Shown here: piece by piece, positions 11,701 through 22,563 of the stretch
Layout of the letters: each line of letters starts with the position of its first letter
Position numbering within the stretch: the stretch's first letter is position 1
Assembly: GCA_032622095.1 (NCBI GenBank)
Contig: CP136061.1
Span: forward strand, 215,728,373 to 215,792,372
DNA length: 64,000 nucleotides
Direction: 5' to 3'
DNA from: Siphonodentalium dalli
Taxonomy: Eukaryota > Mollusca > Scaphopoda > Gadilida > Siphonodentaliidae
The notes under the pieces: generated by a model
What the model was told of the DNA's origin: nothing
The model's database searches: none
Seen by the model: the letters and a program-made list of their open reading frames with translations, nothing else
Translations under genes and position numbers: made by a program

Positions 11701-11758
11701 CCATTGAACGTAAGTGATAGTATATGGGGTTGAAACTTAACTAGAATCAACATATACA

Positions 11759-11930
11759 TACAGTAATGCCCTAAATAATCGACACCTTAACCACAACAGA
11801 ATTATGGGTAATTTTTCAGGATTTAGCCGGAAATATGGCTTGTTGCCATTCATCAGAAAGCTCTCACTGGCAACAAGCCATATTTAATTCTGCTGTGGTT
11901 AAGGAGTCGATTATTTAGGGCATAACTGTA
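11759..11930. mobile_element. Family A MITE, copy 6 (internal deletion)
   Basis: TA flanks CAGTAATGCC to CATAACTG. The left arm is complete. The right arm has lost the part between CATATTT and AATTCTGCTG. Confidence 0.85.
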
Positions 11931-11994
11931 CCACTGTAATGCTTGAATGCAGTTGTTGATGTATTTATATCCCCACTTGAAGATTGGGAGGTAA

Positions 11995-12160
11995 ACTGGA
12001 TTTCATGCATCCATCCTCTGTCCATCCATCTGTCCATTCATCCATCTGAACAAATATATATCTCAGCCATTGGTTGTTGGATATGATTGAAATTGATATT
12101 GATGTTCACCATCACAAGGGGTTTCAATAAATGTCAAATTGTTGTGTTCACATTTTTCAT
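11995..12160 (+). repeat. CCATCCATCTGTCC-type dispersed repeat
   Basis: A CATCCATCTG-rich head is followed by ATCTCAGCCAT and GATGTTCACCATCACAAGGG blocks. The stretch 13130-13218 has the same order (ATCTCAGCCATC, GGATGTTTACTATTCACCAT, AGGGCTTTCAA), so this is a dispersed repeat of unknown class. Confidence 0.55.
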
Positions 12161-12243
12161 TTTAGTTGCTTTTCGTTTCCAGTCTGCCATTGTTTCAAAT
12201 TCGCACAACGGGTGTATGCCAGAGCCTGGGGTATGACCTCTTA

Positions 12244-12376
12244 TTAACCGTTTCATGATGGGAGCTGCACTGGTGCAGCATTAAAGATCCTATGCCAGTC
12301 CATTCTCTTATATATGTGAGTCTCCATTGGAACAGGGTTTTCACAAAATTTATGGAAGCTCCAGTCAATAAGGGAT
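12244..12376 (+). mobile_element. Family D TTAA element, short decayed copy
   Basis: TTAACCGTTTCATGATGGGA at the left is followed by GCACTGGTGCAGCATTAAAG and a remnant of one palindrome. The right end, near TCAATAAGGGATAA, is degraded. Confidence 0.65.
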
Positions 12377-12545
12377 AATGGCAGCATGCAGTGCTCAATT
12401 TTGATGGTGAGCTTTACTATTAAACTCAAACATCTTACCAGACATATCACACTCAAAATAATCATGTAGTAAAGTCTTCTCTTCAATTTATCTAATAAAA
12501 AGCCAAAATACAATATCAGTAAACATTGGTCGTTTTCTTGCGGCT

Positions 12546-12710
12546 ATGCACAGTAATCGAACTATATTCCAGGATTTCCAATTTTCCAAATTCCTGAAGG
12601 ACGTCGATCTCGTGAATGGTAAATATTTCATTCTCAGAATCGCACAAATTGCTTCCGACAGTTGTGTTAATTGTGCTCGGGCGAATACATCAATTGTTGC
12701 CGCACATTAA
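12546..12710 (+). CDS. Possible coding exon, unrecognised (54 codons)
   Basis: An ATG frame beginning MHSNRTIFQD and ending at TAA (12708-12710) lies in repeat-free sequence of somewhat higher GC. Its residue mix (hydrophobic stretch KYFILRIAQIA, then CVNC) looks more protein-like than the surrounding frames. An AG at TTCCAG (12569-12574) and a GTAAAT at 12619 could bound a shorter internal exon, reading DFQFSKFLKDVDLVN. I recognise no domain, and no flanking exons are apparent. It may be chance. Confidence 0.2.
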   Translation: MHSNRTIFQDFQFSKFLKDVDLVNGKYFILRIAQIASDSCVNCARANTSIVAAH

Positions 12711-13129
12711 TTGGGGAACAATCATCGTGCTAACAATGACGACGATACACGGTGATCATTAAATGAAGTGCGGATTTCGATGAGTTTTCCTTGTCATTGC
12801 ACTTACTTACAATGTAACTTATAGATCGGTCCGGGACCAGCTTGTTTTAGTTATTGACATCGGGAACAATCATTTGGCCAGCAGAAAGGACCCCCTGCCT
12901 ACCGTAATAATTGGATTGGAATTCTGTCCAGACATAATACAATGTCGATCGCTGTTTCAGTTTAAAGGGATATCCCTGGTTAGGATGTTGATATAATTGT
13001 TCAACATATACATGTATGTTACAATTTAATCTTGTCACTTAATAGTGGTTATTCACACAACTAAAGAAACATTTTCCTTACAAATCAGTGTGTTTGTTCA
13101 CATTTCCCCTATTGATTTATTTGTCGTCT
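12711..13129. other. Single-copy-looking sequence
   Basis: No local repeat family is visible. A 63-codon minus-strand frame (12847-13038) is unremarkable. Confidence 0.4.
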
Positions 13130-13222
13130 GCTCTGATATCTCAGCCATCAGGCTTATCAGATCTCAGGGAAATTTGCTGTGGATGTTTACTATTCACCAT
13201 TATGAGGGCTTTCAAAGGACTA

Positions 13223-13569
13223 TTAACCCTTTCATGATGGGAGATTAATGAAGTTTTGCGAAAACCCTGTGCCAAGGCATTTCCTTATATATGCGAGTCT
13301 CCTATAGGAAGCCTCACATATAGAAGAGAATACATTGGCCTAACAATATTTACCTTTACCCTGTAAGCCAGTGCATTCCCTTTTATATATGCGAGTTTCC
13401 CATAGGAAGCCTCATATATCGAAGATAATACATTGGCATAACAATATTTACCTTGATCTTGTAAGCCAGTGCATTCTCCTATATATGCGAGGTTCCCATA
13501 TATAAGAGAATGCACTGGCACAGGAGCTTTAATGCTACACCAGCACAGTGCCCATCATGAAAGGGTTAA
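13223..13569 (+). mobile_element. Family D piggyBac-like element, best copy
   Basis: It is bounded by TTAA, with CCCTTTCATGATGGGAG at the left and CCCATCATGAAAGGG at the right. Inside are three successive decayed palindromes (about 13276-13340, 13369-13437, 13467-13527) with TAACAATATTTACCTT spacers between them, suggesting internal tandem amplification of the palindrome. Confidence 0.85.
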
Positions 13570-13712
13570 ATGGTCAACAGTTGTTCACATGTTCCATTCT
13601 GGAATTATAATCTTCTTATATATTTATCTGGAAATATTGATTATTGTCTGTTGAAACTTCGCACAAATATCTCCGATGGGGGTTACTGGAAGTCAGTACA
13701 ATTGGCCATATA

Positions 13713-13929
13713 TACAGTAATGCTCTAATTAATCGACTCCATAACCACAGCAGAATTATGGGTAATTTTTCAGGATTTATTCGGAAATATGGCTTGTTGC
13801 CATTCACCGGAAAGCTCTCGCCAAGAGCTTTCCGATGAATGGCAACAAGCCATATTTCCGACTAAATCCTGAAAAATTACCCATAATTCTGCAGTGGTTA
13901 AGTGGTCAATTACTTTGGGCATTACTGTA
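13713..13929. mobile_element. Family A foldback MITE, copy 7 (full)
   Basis: TA flanks CAGTAATGCTC to GGCATTACTG. Both arms carry the AATTTTTCAGG / CCTGAAAAATT form. The loop is TCTCGCCAAGAG. Confidence 0.87.
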
Positions 13930-14375
13930 GTCCATGAATATTATATCAGCATGGATCTTTCCAGCAATTACTATTTAGCATATTCCAATATATTAATACA
14001 ACCCAAAATAGTGGAATGGTAGTAGCATGATCAGAAGCAAAATCATTAATGAAACTGTCAATGGCACTGTAGCTCAACTTGGGGGTGTTAATTTTATGCT
14101 GAGCAGTTAATAAAATGATAAAAAGAAGGAAAGTCAAAAAGTTTCAGTAAAGGGATTGTATTGTGTGGATGAAATTATTTTCATTTGAAACATTTCTCTA
14201 ATAAATGTGGGCTGAAGGGCGGCCATGTTTTTTTTAACGAATTTCAGAAATAATCTACGGCTCCCTTCTGGAGATCACCCCGAAGATCCATATGAAGTTT
14301 GGTGTTGATCGGATGAGGGTTGTGGCTTATATGGTGTTCCATAGATATTGTTGATGGAAGACGGAAGCCAACACA
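13930..14375. other. Unassigned sequence
   Basis: No recognised feature. ATCACCCCGAAGATCCATAT at 14275 followed by a TTTGGTGTTGATCGGAT block resembles the tail of an invertebrate dispersed repeat, but I have no second copy here. Confidence 0.4.
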
Positions 14376-14788
14376 TATGGCATGGAAGTGGTAGCCCAGT
14401 GGTTAGACTGTCAACTTGTAATGGTGTTAACACACCGGTGTGAGGTTGTGCCCCGCCGGTGGACTATCATCTCCGCAACAGTGGCTTGGCTGGATTAAGC
14501 AAGCGGTGTGTGTGTGCTGTATGGAGCCACCTGCTGTTTCAAATCTCGCGCCAGGTTGTGACCCTTAGGCAAGGTCACTTGTACTTTCTCGCTTCGTCAT
14601 ATCTAGACGAGAAATATATATATAGGGACCTGGTTGTTGGGTAAAGTGTAAGCCACTCTTGTGAAGCGCCTATAAGATGGCAGCAATTGCAGAAGACTCG
14701 GCATTACTCAACAGCTGGGGTAATAATGTGAAGCGCTTAGGGCCCTTGCAGGGATAGGTGCTATATAAGCACCATTATTATTATGGCA
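14376..14788 (+). mobile_element. tRNA-derived SINE with 7 bp TSD
   Basis: Element 14383-14781 is flanked by TATGGCA. The head has an A-box-like GGTAGCCCAGTGGTTAGA (14390-14407) and a B-box-like GTGAGGTTGTGCCCC (14440-14454). The middle carries CAGGTTGTGACCCTTAGGCA, and the tail ends TGAAGCGCTTAGGG...GGTGCTATATAAGCACCATT plus ATTATTATT. A GCGCTATATAA...ATTATT tail is common to many bilaterian SINEs. The exact family cannot be named by eye, and the 7 bp duplication is short. Confidence 0.75.
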
Positions 14789-16790
14789 ACAGCTCAAACT
14801 TTACTGTCAAGTTGAGCTAAATCAGTTGCTATATGTATCTGCTTCCCATGTTTTTGCCAATATTGAAATACTTCTGAGTGAATATTGTAAAGATAGCATT
14901 ATGTTTAGAGATTTCATCTTAGGCCTATAACATTCACCTCACAATTATAATAGTAATGATGCATGTACACAAACAGTGTTCTAGAGGAGTGGTCAATCAT
15001 CCTATACAAAATAAAATGGTTTTGGTAACCATGCAGTGACTTGTGTAAAAGGCTCAGAGGGCAAGATTATATATATAGGTAGTTGCAAATATTTTGTTAC
15101 AATTTTATACTGTTGTGTTGCGGATGTCACATTTTGTCATTTAAAATGGGTTTATGCTTTATATATGAATGTAGCCATGTTTAGGACTGCTGGCACATGC
15201 TTATTGACTTGAATATCGACCAACAGAAATACTGAGAAATAATAATACCTTGATAGTCACAGGTTGAAGTACATGTAATAGTAGAGAGTGGAATATAGGC
15301 TCAATAATATTAATTTAATACCTGTGCCTTTGAAATGAAATGAATTGTTGCTTGAAGTATATTTTAAAATAGCTACGCAGCTGAGCTACATGTACATGTA
15401 CATGTATAATATAATCATGAGTAGTGTCCAACCTGGTGATGCATAAAATGTTCTCTAGTCACTATATGGGCATATCATACTCAGAAATTATTCAGCAGGA
15501 AAGCACAGTACAAAACTAAGTGATATAATTCCAATATCTTAAATCTCCTAATTAATCTTTGATAAATTTGTTGATTGGAAAAAATTTGCATCACACATTT
15601 TTTCCGACATCAAATCACCCACCCACCCCCTCTCTGTGTCTGGACTTTTTCTGCAGACCCCGCCTATGTGAAAAAAGGGAAAATTGTCATTATATTCTTT
15701 TATCGGCATCATCGTAAGAGTTTCCACTTATTTTATTGCTGGTTGGCATAAGCCAAGCTTGCACAATTCAGCATCAAACACATAAAAGTAGATTTGAACA
15801 TTTATTTGGTCATCAAATTCACTACCTTTTTGAACATTCTATACCTGGAGGTGTAATTTTTTGACTGAAATAAATGCTAACTTTTTCTTCAAATACCACT
15901 TTTTGGGTGTTGCATCTTGTGGTTAGGATTAATGTCATGAATCATTGTAAAAAGTGAAAAACTCTTGAGGTGACACCGATATAATTAAGAAAATAATGAC
16001 ATTTTTTTCCAGTGTCGATTAGAATTTTGTTGAGGTGTGCTTTTGTGCGACACTTTTCACATAACAACACAGTATTTACACTCAATTTCTATCGATATGG
16101 CTGAATATCTGGCCTAATTGATAAAGTGGAGAAATAATTGAATTATTTGAAATACGCTCCATTTTGTGTTGAAATTTGGCAAGGTTGAAAAATGCACACC
16201 GAAAACATGGCATGACACTGAACCACATTGAAGTGATTACAGAATGTTATTGTGCGATCTTGATATGTGATTTTCTGAGATGAGAATATTAGAGACAGCT
16301 GATTGTGTGGAAATTGTGTAATCTTGAAATGTAATTGAGATGCGAATATTCGCTGGTGGCTGCTTCTATGGAAATTGTGTAATTTTGATAATACCCGATT
16401 GAGAGTAGAATATTGATGGCAGATTGTGTGGACATTGTGTAATCTCGTGTTAATACATCTTGACCAGATGTTCTATTGATCTTCTATCAGTCGTGATAAC
16501 CATGGTGAAATAAGACCGCAGATCTGTCTCACGTCAATATTATCCATGATGTTGGCGATCATTCCTTCGTCCTAATCGTAGTCTTCTGTGAACAGTCACG
16601 ACAAAACAACATTAAGCGTGTTCGACCAGCTGGGTTGATTGAAGCTGATTGATTGATTATCGAGTTGCACTGTTTATAGTGTAGAATAATCTCCCGCGTA
16701 GCCCCGATCTTGTGAAAACAATTTACAAGGAATCATTTCACAGTCTTGCCCGAGGTGAAGAACTGTCCTCACAGAGACAAGAGAAGTGTC
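14789..16790. other. Mostly single-copy, intron- or intergenic-like sequence
   Basis: No member of families A to H is visible across about 2 kb, the longest such gap in the window. There is a CA/TG-rich ACATGTACATGTACATGTA run near 15388-15407. No convincing coding frame is seen. Confidence 0.45.
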
Positions 16791-16796
16791 ACGAAA

Positions 16797-16928
16797 TTAC
16801 TCGGGAGCAAAGAAAAGGCTATTATTGTGTGCAAACATGAATTCAACAGAATCTAATGCAGCGACTTGATGAGAGGAAGCCAACATCAGAATTGTCAACA
16901 CAGACCACGAGATTGCTGGCATGGCTTC
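16797..16928 (-). CDS. Possible signal-peptide first exon, unrecognised
   Basis: On the minus strand, an internal Met at about 16923 opens MPAISWSVLTILMLASSHQV, then AALDSVEFMFAHNN and a stop after PE at 16797-16799. A short hydrophobic core and small residues before a probable cleavage site (QVAA) look like a secretory signal peptide. GAG-TAATTT at the end is a weak donor candidate. The frame extends upstream to 17180, but that part overlaps a family B hairpin and is not believable as protein. No downstream exons are identified. This may be chance. Confidence 0.22.
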   Translation of the reverse strand, partial: EAMPAISWSVLTILMLASSHQVAALDSVEFMFAHNNSLFFAPE

Positions 16929-17075
16929 TAAGGATTCAGCAATATGCCAAAGCCAAATTGGTGTGCGAGATGGCTTTATAACTCCCATAGCGATCTCCTG
17001 ATGGTCTGTTGAGTCTTTAGCGATGCTGTTACTTATATACTCATATATATTTTTTACAGAATTATTTAGCAGCAC

Positions 17076-17180
17076 CAAGCCTGGAGATAGTGTGTCTGAC
17101 TTCTGCTGAATCGGGTCCCCAGAGTGTGAATTTAGTGATTCTACCCCATATAACGCAGTGTCCAATTTAACACCTGTCAT
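17076..17180 (+). mobile_element. Family B left end (separated from its right half)
   Basis: CAAGCCTGGAGATAGTGTGT and a decayed single hairpin arm (GGGTCCCCAGAGTGTGAATT) are followed by AACACCTGTCATT. Its probable partner is the right half at 17755-17978. Confidence 0.6.
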
Positions 17181-17181
17181 T

Positions 17182-17330
17182 TACTACTTCTTCGGCTTCA
17201 GGGGGAGGGGCTGGTTAAAAATATTTGATTTGAGTTGAGGAACCCACCCTTCAAAGCTTAAGAGTTACTAGTTTTTTATTTTTTTTATTTTTTTTTTTTG
17301 CACCTCGATTATTTGTCAGCCTAGAAAACA
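17182..17330 (+). repeat. Dispersed repeat I, copy 1
   Basis: ACTACTTCTTCGGCTTCAGG, a G-rich stretch, and AAATATTTGATTTGAGT are shared with 45860-45915 and, in reverse complement, with 25735-25870. The element lies inside the split family B copy. Confidence 0.5.
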
Positions 17331-17754
17331 TATAAATCGACAAGAAATATATGTACACGGGCATGTGCAGATGCTGTATTGAGAGTTTGAGAGGTCACTC
17401 AAGGCTGCAGTTCGCGATGGCTGTGGCAGATTGAAAGAGTTCTTTAGAATTAAAGACGACTAAAATTATCACCAAAAAACAAAAATGCCAGTATCCTTAA
17501 GTGTTATAGTTAACCTGCAGATACATATAGGTATAATTTATATTCAGTAATCATGTTTTATTCATGAAAATAGACTAGTTATAATACCATGCCGATCACA
17601 CGTGTTTTTTACATTTGTGTTGGCACTTGCTGGAAAATTCCAGTTCGAACCAGACATCACCATATATGGAATTTGAGTTGGAGAAAATAAATAAATTTCA
17701 AAAATCAAAATGTATTAACTCTTGAGTGTTGAATAGTTATATAGTTCTTTGACT

Positions 17755-17978
17755 CAAATCACTAATGGTGAACATCACCAACAAAAATATATCATTTTCT
17801 GGGGAACTTCAATCTGATCCTAGGTCTCCCATAGCAGTTAAGGCCTCATCAGAATGAGGTTCCCAGAGGGTGAATTTGATGATGCTAGCCCGCTGTGTGG
17901 GACAGCATCACTAATTTCACCATCTGGTGACCTAGCTCATTCTGCACATGACAAGACACTATTTCAAGGTATGGATCG
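17755..17978 (+). mobile_element. Family B right half
   Basis: The spacer motif AATGGTGAACATCACCAA and TAGGTCTCCCATAGCAGTTA lead into a hairpin (17852-17945, arms AGAATGAGGTTCCCAGAGGG and a diverged partner), then ATGACAAGACACTATTTCAA. The terminus GGCTTG has become GGTATG. Confidence 0.7.
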
Positions 17979-18750
17979 ACTCTTTGTCATATAAATATGA
18001 CACCATTTTTCTTCACTGTGAAATAGGTGGGACACGATCAAGATCAAGAATTTATTGACTTGACCACGGGTGCCATTACCATTTCATTGATGTGTAACAT
18101 TTTATAATGCTTTCAACCTCCTTTCATTCAGGCGTCATTTAATTGTATAAATTACTTTCCCATTACAGTGAAGACTCACAGTCATTCTCTCAAGCCTATA
18201 ATGAAATCAGAGTTGTCTAACTTTGTCTGAGCTCAGAAGGCACAGACAAATTTGACAAAGAGGAATGGGAAGTAGTGATCAATCTGATAAACCTTGGTAA
18301 TAGCACAAATTTCCATTTATCATTAGATTACCTCCCACATGTCTGGTATAAGTCTTACTTCAGTATGCAGAAGGCCCTCTATTTTCAAACTTGGAAGCTC
18401 ATGGTCTGTTTAAATTTCAAGATCTGAATCATGTCTGGTTGGTTTACTGGCTTCAGTCTCTTCAACCAATATCCAACTGGAGATTGGATAATGGGATATT
18501 TCAAGTGACACCATGGAGTTTATAATTTCCTTTACCGGTTAGGAAGACTGAGGTATTGATACATGGGATCTGTAATTTAACTACACAGATTAGCTATATA
18601 TAAACTAGATATAGATAAACTCTTTAAGGTCATCTATGTGTCTATAGGGTTGAAATTATATCATTCTATCAGAGTTTTTAGAGGGTTCTCTAAATTCAGA
18701 GATTTCCATATTTTATGGAATTTTCAGGGAAAGAATATTGTCTTACAAAT
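17979..18750. other. Unassigned sequence
   Basis: No recognised repeat or frame is present. Confidence 0.4.
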
Positions 18751-18895
18751 TACAGTAATGCCCTAAATAATCGACTCCTTAACCACAGCAGAATAATGGG
18801 TAACTTTTCAGGATTTAGTCGGAAATATGGCTTGTTGGCATTCATCGGAAAGCTCTCGGTGAGTTAAGGAGTCGATTATTTAGGGCATTACTCTA
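18751..18895. mobile_element. Family A MITE, copy 8 (right arm deleted)
   Basis: TA flanks a complete left arm from CAGTAATGCC to AAGCTCTCGG, joined directly to the last ~35 bp of the right arm (GTTAAGGAGTCG...CATTACTC). Confidence 0.85.
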
Positions 18896-19238
18896 CATTG
18901 TTAGTGTTAGGTTAGAATAGGGCCATGCGATTCGATGCGATTCAGAATCTTTCATCTGATTCAATTCAGAATCGGCTGTCCTGATTTGAATTTTATCAAA
19001 TCATTGGCACCAGTTGCATTCTCATTACTTCAATGGACAACTTTGCTTTTTCGTGAAGATATATTAATATACCAATGAAAGACCACAAACACTGTTGTAG
19101 ACTGAGCTATACTATATAGACCACCGAAGCATTGCATGACTGGTGTAACTGATCTAGAAAAATTTCATATATGTCAAATTTCAGCTGCGTGAATGCAATT
19201 GCTTACTGACTTCATTATTTTATTGCAGAGATGGACAC

Positions 19239-20484
19239 AACAAATGCGGCCTCTTAACGAACGCATAGAAAGCGGGCCATTCAAACCTCTACCAAGACCT
19301 ATTATGCCTTTTCAATTATTCAGGATATCTAATTTGGAAACGAAAGATACATATAGTATATTTACTAACAACGAAACTATTTCCCACAAATATAAAGACA
19401 AATGGTCATCAGATCTGATGGAAACAATGGGGGATGATGAGTGGTCAAGAATCTTAGAAAATCCTTTCAAATGTTGCACAAGTACGAAATACCGATGGTT
19501 TCAATACCGTATTAATACTAGAATTCTGGGAACTAAGTCATTAATGAAAAAAATGAAACAAATTGATAACGATGCATGCACTTTCTGTGGAAGCGAAACT
19601 GAAACTATTAAACACATATTTTGGGAATGCGAGATAATAAATAAATTATGGCAACAAATACAAAACTGGATATTCAGAAAAACCTCAACGAGATTAAATT
19701 TAAATTTATCTATGGTTTTGCTTGGACATAAACGCGATATTCCAGAAGACAATCTTCTTAGATTCTTATTAATATTAATCAAATTTAATATTTATAGATC
19801 AAAAATGATGGGAAAACTTCCAACAATGGAGAGCATACAACAGGAATTAAAAACATATTATGCCTCAGAAAAACTTGCGTTTTATACTCTATGTCGGTAC
19901 AAATCATTTAACAACCGCTGGTTATCCTGGATCAACCTTGTTACTTGAATAAGCATAAATATGTAAAAGCAATAAACCCATTCCACGCCGCAAAATTAAA
20001 GTTAAAATTAATTAAACAAAAAATTAAAAATAACTTTAAATTAAATTAAGCACTTTTTAATAAAGATTATTGTAGTACACTACTATTCATATGTAAGAAA
20101 AGAAAAGCCAATACCTAAAAAAGCAACCAACTAACCATCAACTGTACCACATATTGACAATACATTAACGCACTGACTCAAACACTACTTAACTATTATG
20201 CCACATGACATTAATTTACAAAACAAACTTGAACTATACATTTTCTCTCTCCCCTCTCTTCTCTCTCACAACTCTATCACTTTTCATAAAGGGAAACCTC
20301 TCCCTAAAAAAAAAAAAAGAAGAAATTAAACATGCTATACTGACATCCCCTCCTTGGCTTTAAAATATGATTGTCCCTGTTTTTTTGTTGATGTCATTTT
20401 GTATAATACATGTAATATTATGCTTGTTTTGATTTCAATAAAAATTATTTTAAAAAAAAAACAAAAAAAAAACAAATGCGGCCT
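19239..20484 (+). mobile_element. 5'-truncated LINE with exact 14 bp TSD
   Basis: AACAAATGCGGCCT occurs at 19239-19252 and again at 20471-20484, directly after an A-rich tail (20450-20470). The insert 19253-20470 therefore begins inside the ORF2 C-terminus and carries a ~520 bp 3' UTR with an AATAAA-type signal (TTTCAATAAAAATT near 20427). The truncation, A tail and target duplication are the standard signature of target-primed reverse transcription. Confidence 0.93.
19253..19948 (+). pseudogene. LINE ORF2 C-terminus (zinc-knuckle tail of reverse transcriptase)
   Basis: The open frame runs from an accidental Met at 19193 to a stop at 19946-19948 (251 codons). Only codons 21-251 lie in the LINE; the first 20 come from the flank and target duplication. 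There is no catalytic reverse transcriptase core. What remains is the post-RT region with RWFQYRINTRIL (typical of L1/Tx1-like elements) and the zinc knuckle C129-x2-C132-x8-H141-x4-C146, in CTFCGSETETIKHIFWEC. It ends with LCRYKSFNNRWLSWINLVT. The frame is intact although the element is dead on arrival, so the insertion is fairly recent. Clade assignment to the L1/Tx1 group is inferred from the tail alone. Confidence 0.85.
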
Positions 20485-20765
20485 TATTTGGTTAAATGCG
20501 AATTTGATCCATTTATGGATAACATTTACATTATATACCGACGATCACTCATCGTCGTTACCAAGTGAACAAATTGATACTAGTATGGCCACTCAGTCAA
20601 GTGATATCTACATCTTCACTCTTGATACCACTGATGCAATGATTCCATTCAAGATTCGATTCGATTCGGAATCACTTGGCTGATTCAATTCGAGATTCGA
20701 TTCGAAATGAAAATGCCTGATTCACAAGTCCCTATGTTGGAAGTAAATTTATGTGATACTGTAGG

Positions 20766-20893
20766 TACAGTAATGCCCTCAGTAATCGACTCCTTAACCA
20801 CAGCAGAATTATGGGTAACTTTTCAGGATTTAGTCGGAAATATGGCTTGTTGCCATTCATCGGAAAGCTCTCCCCAAGAGAAAGCTCTCTGTA
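20766..20893. mobile_element. Family A MITE, copy 9 (left arm only)
   Basis: TA-CAGTAATGCC begins a complete left arm. After the loop (CTCCCCAAGAG) the right arm is lost, and the copy ends AAGCTCTCTG-TA. Confidence 0.8.
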
Positions 20894-20937
20894 CAAGTCC
20901 AGTAAGAAATAACAGATGGGAGAGAAGGATATCAGTT

Positions 20938-21408
20938 CATATGATCTCAAGCCTGAGTTTAGTGTGCCTGTCATTTGCAGAATGAGGTCCAAAGACGGTG
21001 AATTTAGTAATGCTATCCCGCACAGTGGGCTAGCATCACCAAATTCACCCTCTGGGCGATCTCATTCTGCATGGCCTCATCTGCTATGGGAGACAAAAGA
21101 CTCAGATTGAAGTTCCCAAATGGTGAATATTGTGATACATGTGCACCCATTGGGAACCTTGATTATGCAATGGGTCGTCTGTCAATTTGGGGATATAGAG
21201 AAACTAAACTAAAAAAGAAACAGAATCTATGTGAAGATTTAGTTTCTATAGAAATTTGATAATAAAGAAACTTTTAAGAGAAAATGAGGCCTAAGCAGAA
21301 TGAGGTCCCAGAAGGTGAATTTAATATGATGCTAGCCCTCTATGCGGTATAGCGTCACTAAATTCATCCTCTGGGGACAGGCACACTAAACTCAGGCTTA
21401 CATATGAT
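20938..21408. mobile_element. Family B hAT-like MITE, long form, with 8 bp TSD
   Basis: CATATGAT flanks the element at 20938-20945 and 21401-21408. Termini are CTCAAGCCTGAGTTTAGTGT and ACACTAAACTCAGGCTTA. Hairpins lie at about 20978-21070 and 21296-21376; the second has lost the end of its right arm (CTCATTCTGCAAATG missing). Confidence 0.83.
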
Positions 21409-21415
21409 AGGAAAT

Positions 21416-21468
21416 TTGCAGAATGAAGTCCCCAGAGGCCAGCATCACTAAATTCACCTTCTGGGTAT
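21416..21468 (+). mobile_element. Family B hairpin fragment
   Basis: ATTTGCAGAATGAAGTCCCC and CAGCATCACTAAATTCACC form a collapsed hairpin with most of the left arm missing. Confidence 0.6.
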
Positions 21469-21783
21469 TAAACTTGTTTTTAGCAGACATACATGTACGA
21501 TGACATTCTTATACCGTCACTTGTCACCACTGACGCCTCCTTCTCATTCACTACCGGTGGGTCCGATCTATCTGTAATCAGTACATGTCAATTACAATGT
21601 AGTTCACAGTAGATTAACACTGGGGACATCATTCTGCTAAGGCATCATTTTCTCTGGAGAGTATCTTTATTATCAAACTAACAAGTTTTTTTTATGTAGA
21701 TATGTTTATTTAGTACTGAGAACAATGAAATGAATCTATATTGATGTCAATGAAAAATTATCCCGGAATCAACATGCTTGGAA
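21469..21783. other. Decayed family B spacer and unassigned sequence
   Basis: ATCATTCTGCTAAGGC and TTTTCTCTGGAGAGTATCTT near 21628-21668 are family B spacer motifs. The rest is unassigned. Confidence 0.45.
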
Positions 21784-22563
21784 ATAAGTGGTTCCCAGAG
21801 CGTGAATTTAGTGCCGTTATCCGGCATGGCGGGATTAACCCTTTACCCAACAAACCGGCCAAAACCGGCCAAATAAAGCTTCAACAGCCTAAAATATCTT
21901 CGGTCTGTCTCAATAGAACCATACAAATATGGATATCATTGGAACCGGCTCCTTGACCACATTGTGATAGTTACAGTTAGCCCTGTGCCAATGCATTCTC
22001 TTATATATGCGAGTCGACCATAGGTCGCCTCGCATATATAAGAGAATGCATTGGCCTAAAAAAAATCTTTTTTTAACACTTTTTACCATTTTTTCTTACA
22101 TTCTTTAACAATTTTTAATGTGTTAAGCCAATGCATTCTCTTATATATGCAAGGCGACCTATGGTCGACTCGCATATATAAGAGAATGCATTGGCACAGG
22201 GCCCTTCTGTTGGGTAAAGGGTTAAGTGTCACCAAATTCACCCTCTGGGAACCTCATTCTGTTTAGGCCTCAACTGCTATGGGAGACCTAGTATCAGATT
22301 GAAGTTCCCCAATTGAAGTTGGTGATGTTCACCCATTTGTCACCTCGATTATGCATTTTATCTTCTGCAAATTAAGGGATATAGAAACTGAAGACAAAAG
22401 GTAACTAAACAATGTTAATTTGAGGCTATAGATACTTCCCGAAGATGATGCCAAATCATAATGAGGTCCCCAGATTGTGAATTTGGTGATGCTAGCCCGC
22501 TGTGCTGTGCTCTGGGACCTCATTCTGCAAATGTCAGACACAGTACAGGTATTTCCAGGCTTG
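21784..22563. mobile_element. Family B MITE split by a family C insertion
   Basis: The left hairpin arm (GGTTCCCAGAGCGTGAATTT, 21790-21809) and its partner (CACCAAATTCACCCTCTGGG, 22229-22248) are separated by a whole family C element. The usual spacer follows, then a second hairpin (22456-22532) and the terminus CCAGGCTTG at 22563. The outer left terminus is not recognisable. Confidence 0.78.
21835..22225 (-). mobile_element. Family C piggyBac-like MITE, copy 2, inside a family B hairpin
   Basis: TTAA at 21835-21838 and 22222-22225 bounds a reverse-oriented copy. It interrupts the loop of the family B hairpin between GGCATGGCGGGA and GTGTCACC. The two internal palindromes and the ATCACAATGTGGTCAAGGAG type right segment are present. 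Confidence 0.9.

Larger units (their letters stand above)
18918..20734. mobile_element. Old hAT-like element containing the LINE insertion
   Basis: The left terminus TAGGGCCATGCGATTCGATG and right terminus (reverse complement) TAGGGACTTGTGAATCAGGC are both followed by stacked GATTCGATTC and CTGATTCAATTC motifs. The 8 bp flanks GGTTAGAA and TGTTGGAA match at 6 of 8. GATTCGATTC-rich subterminal repeats are common in hAT elements. Once the LINE is removed, only about 600 bp remain, with no transposase. Confidence 0.55.
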
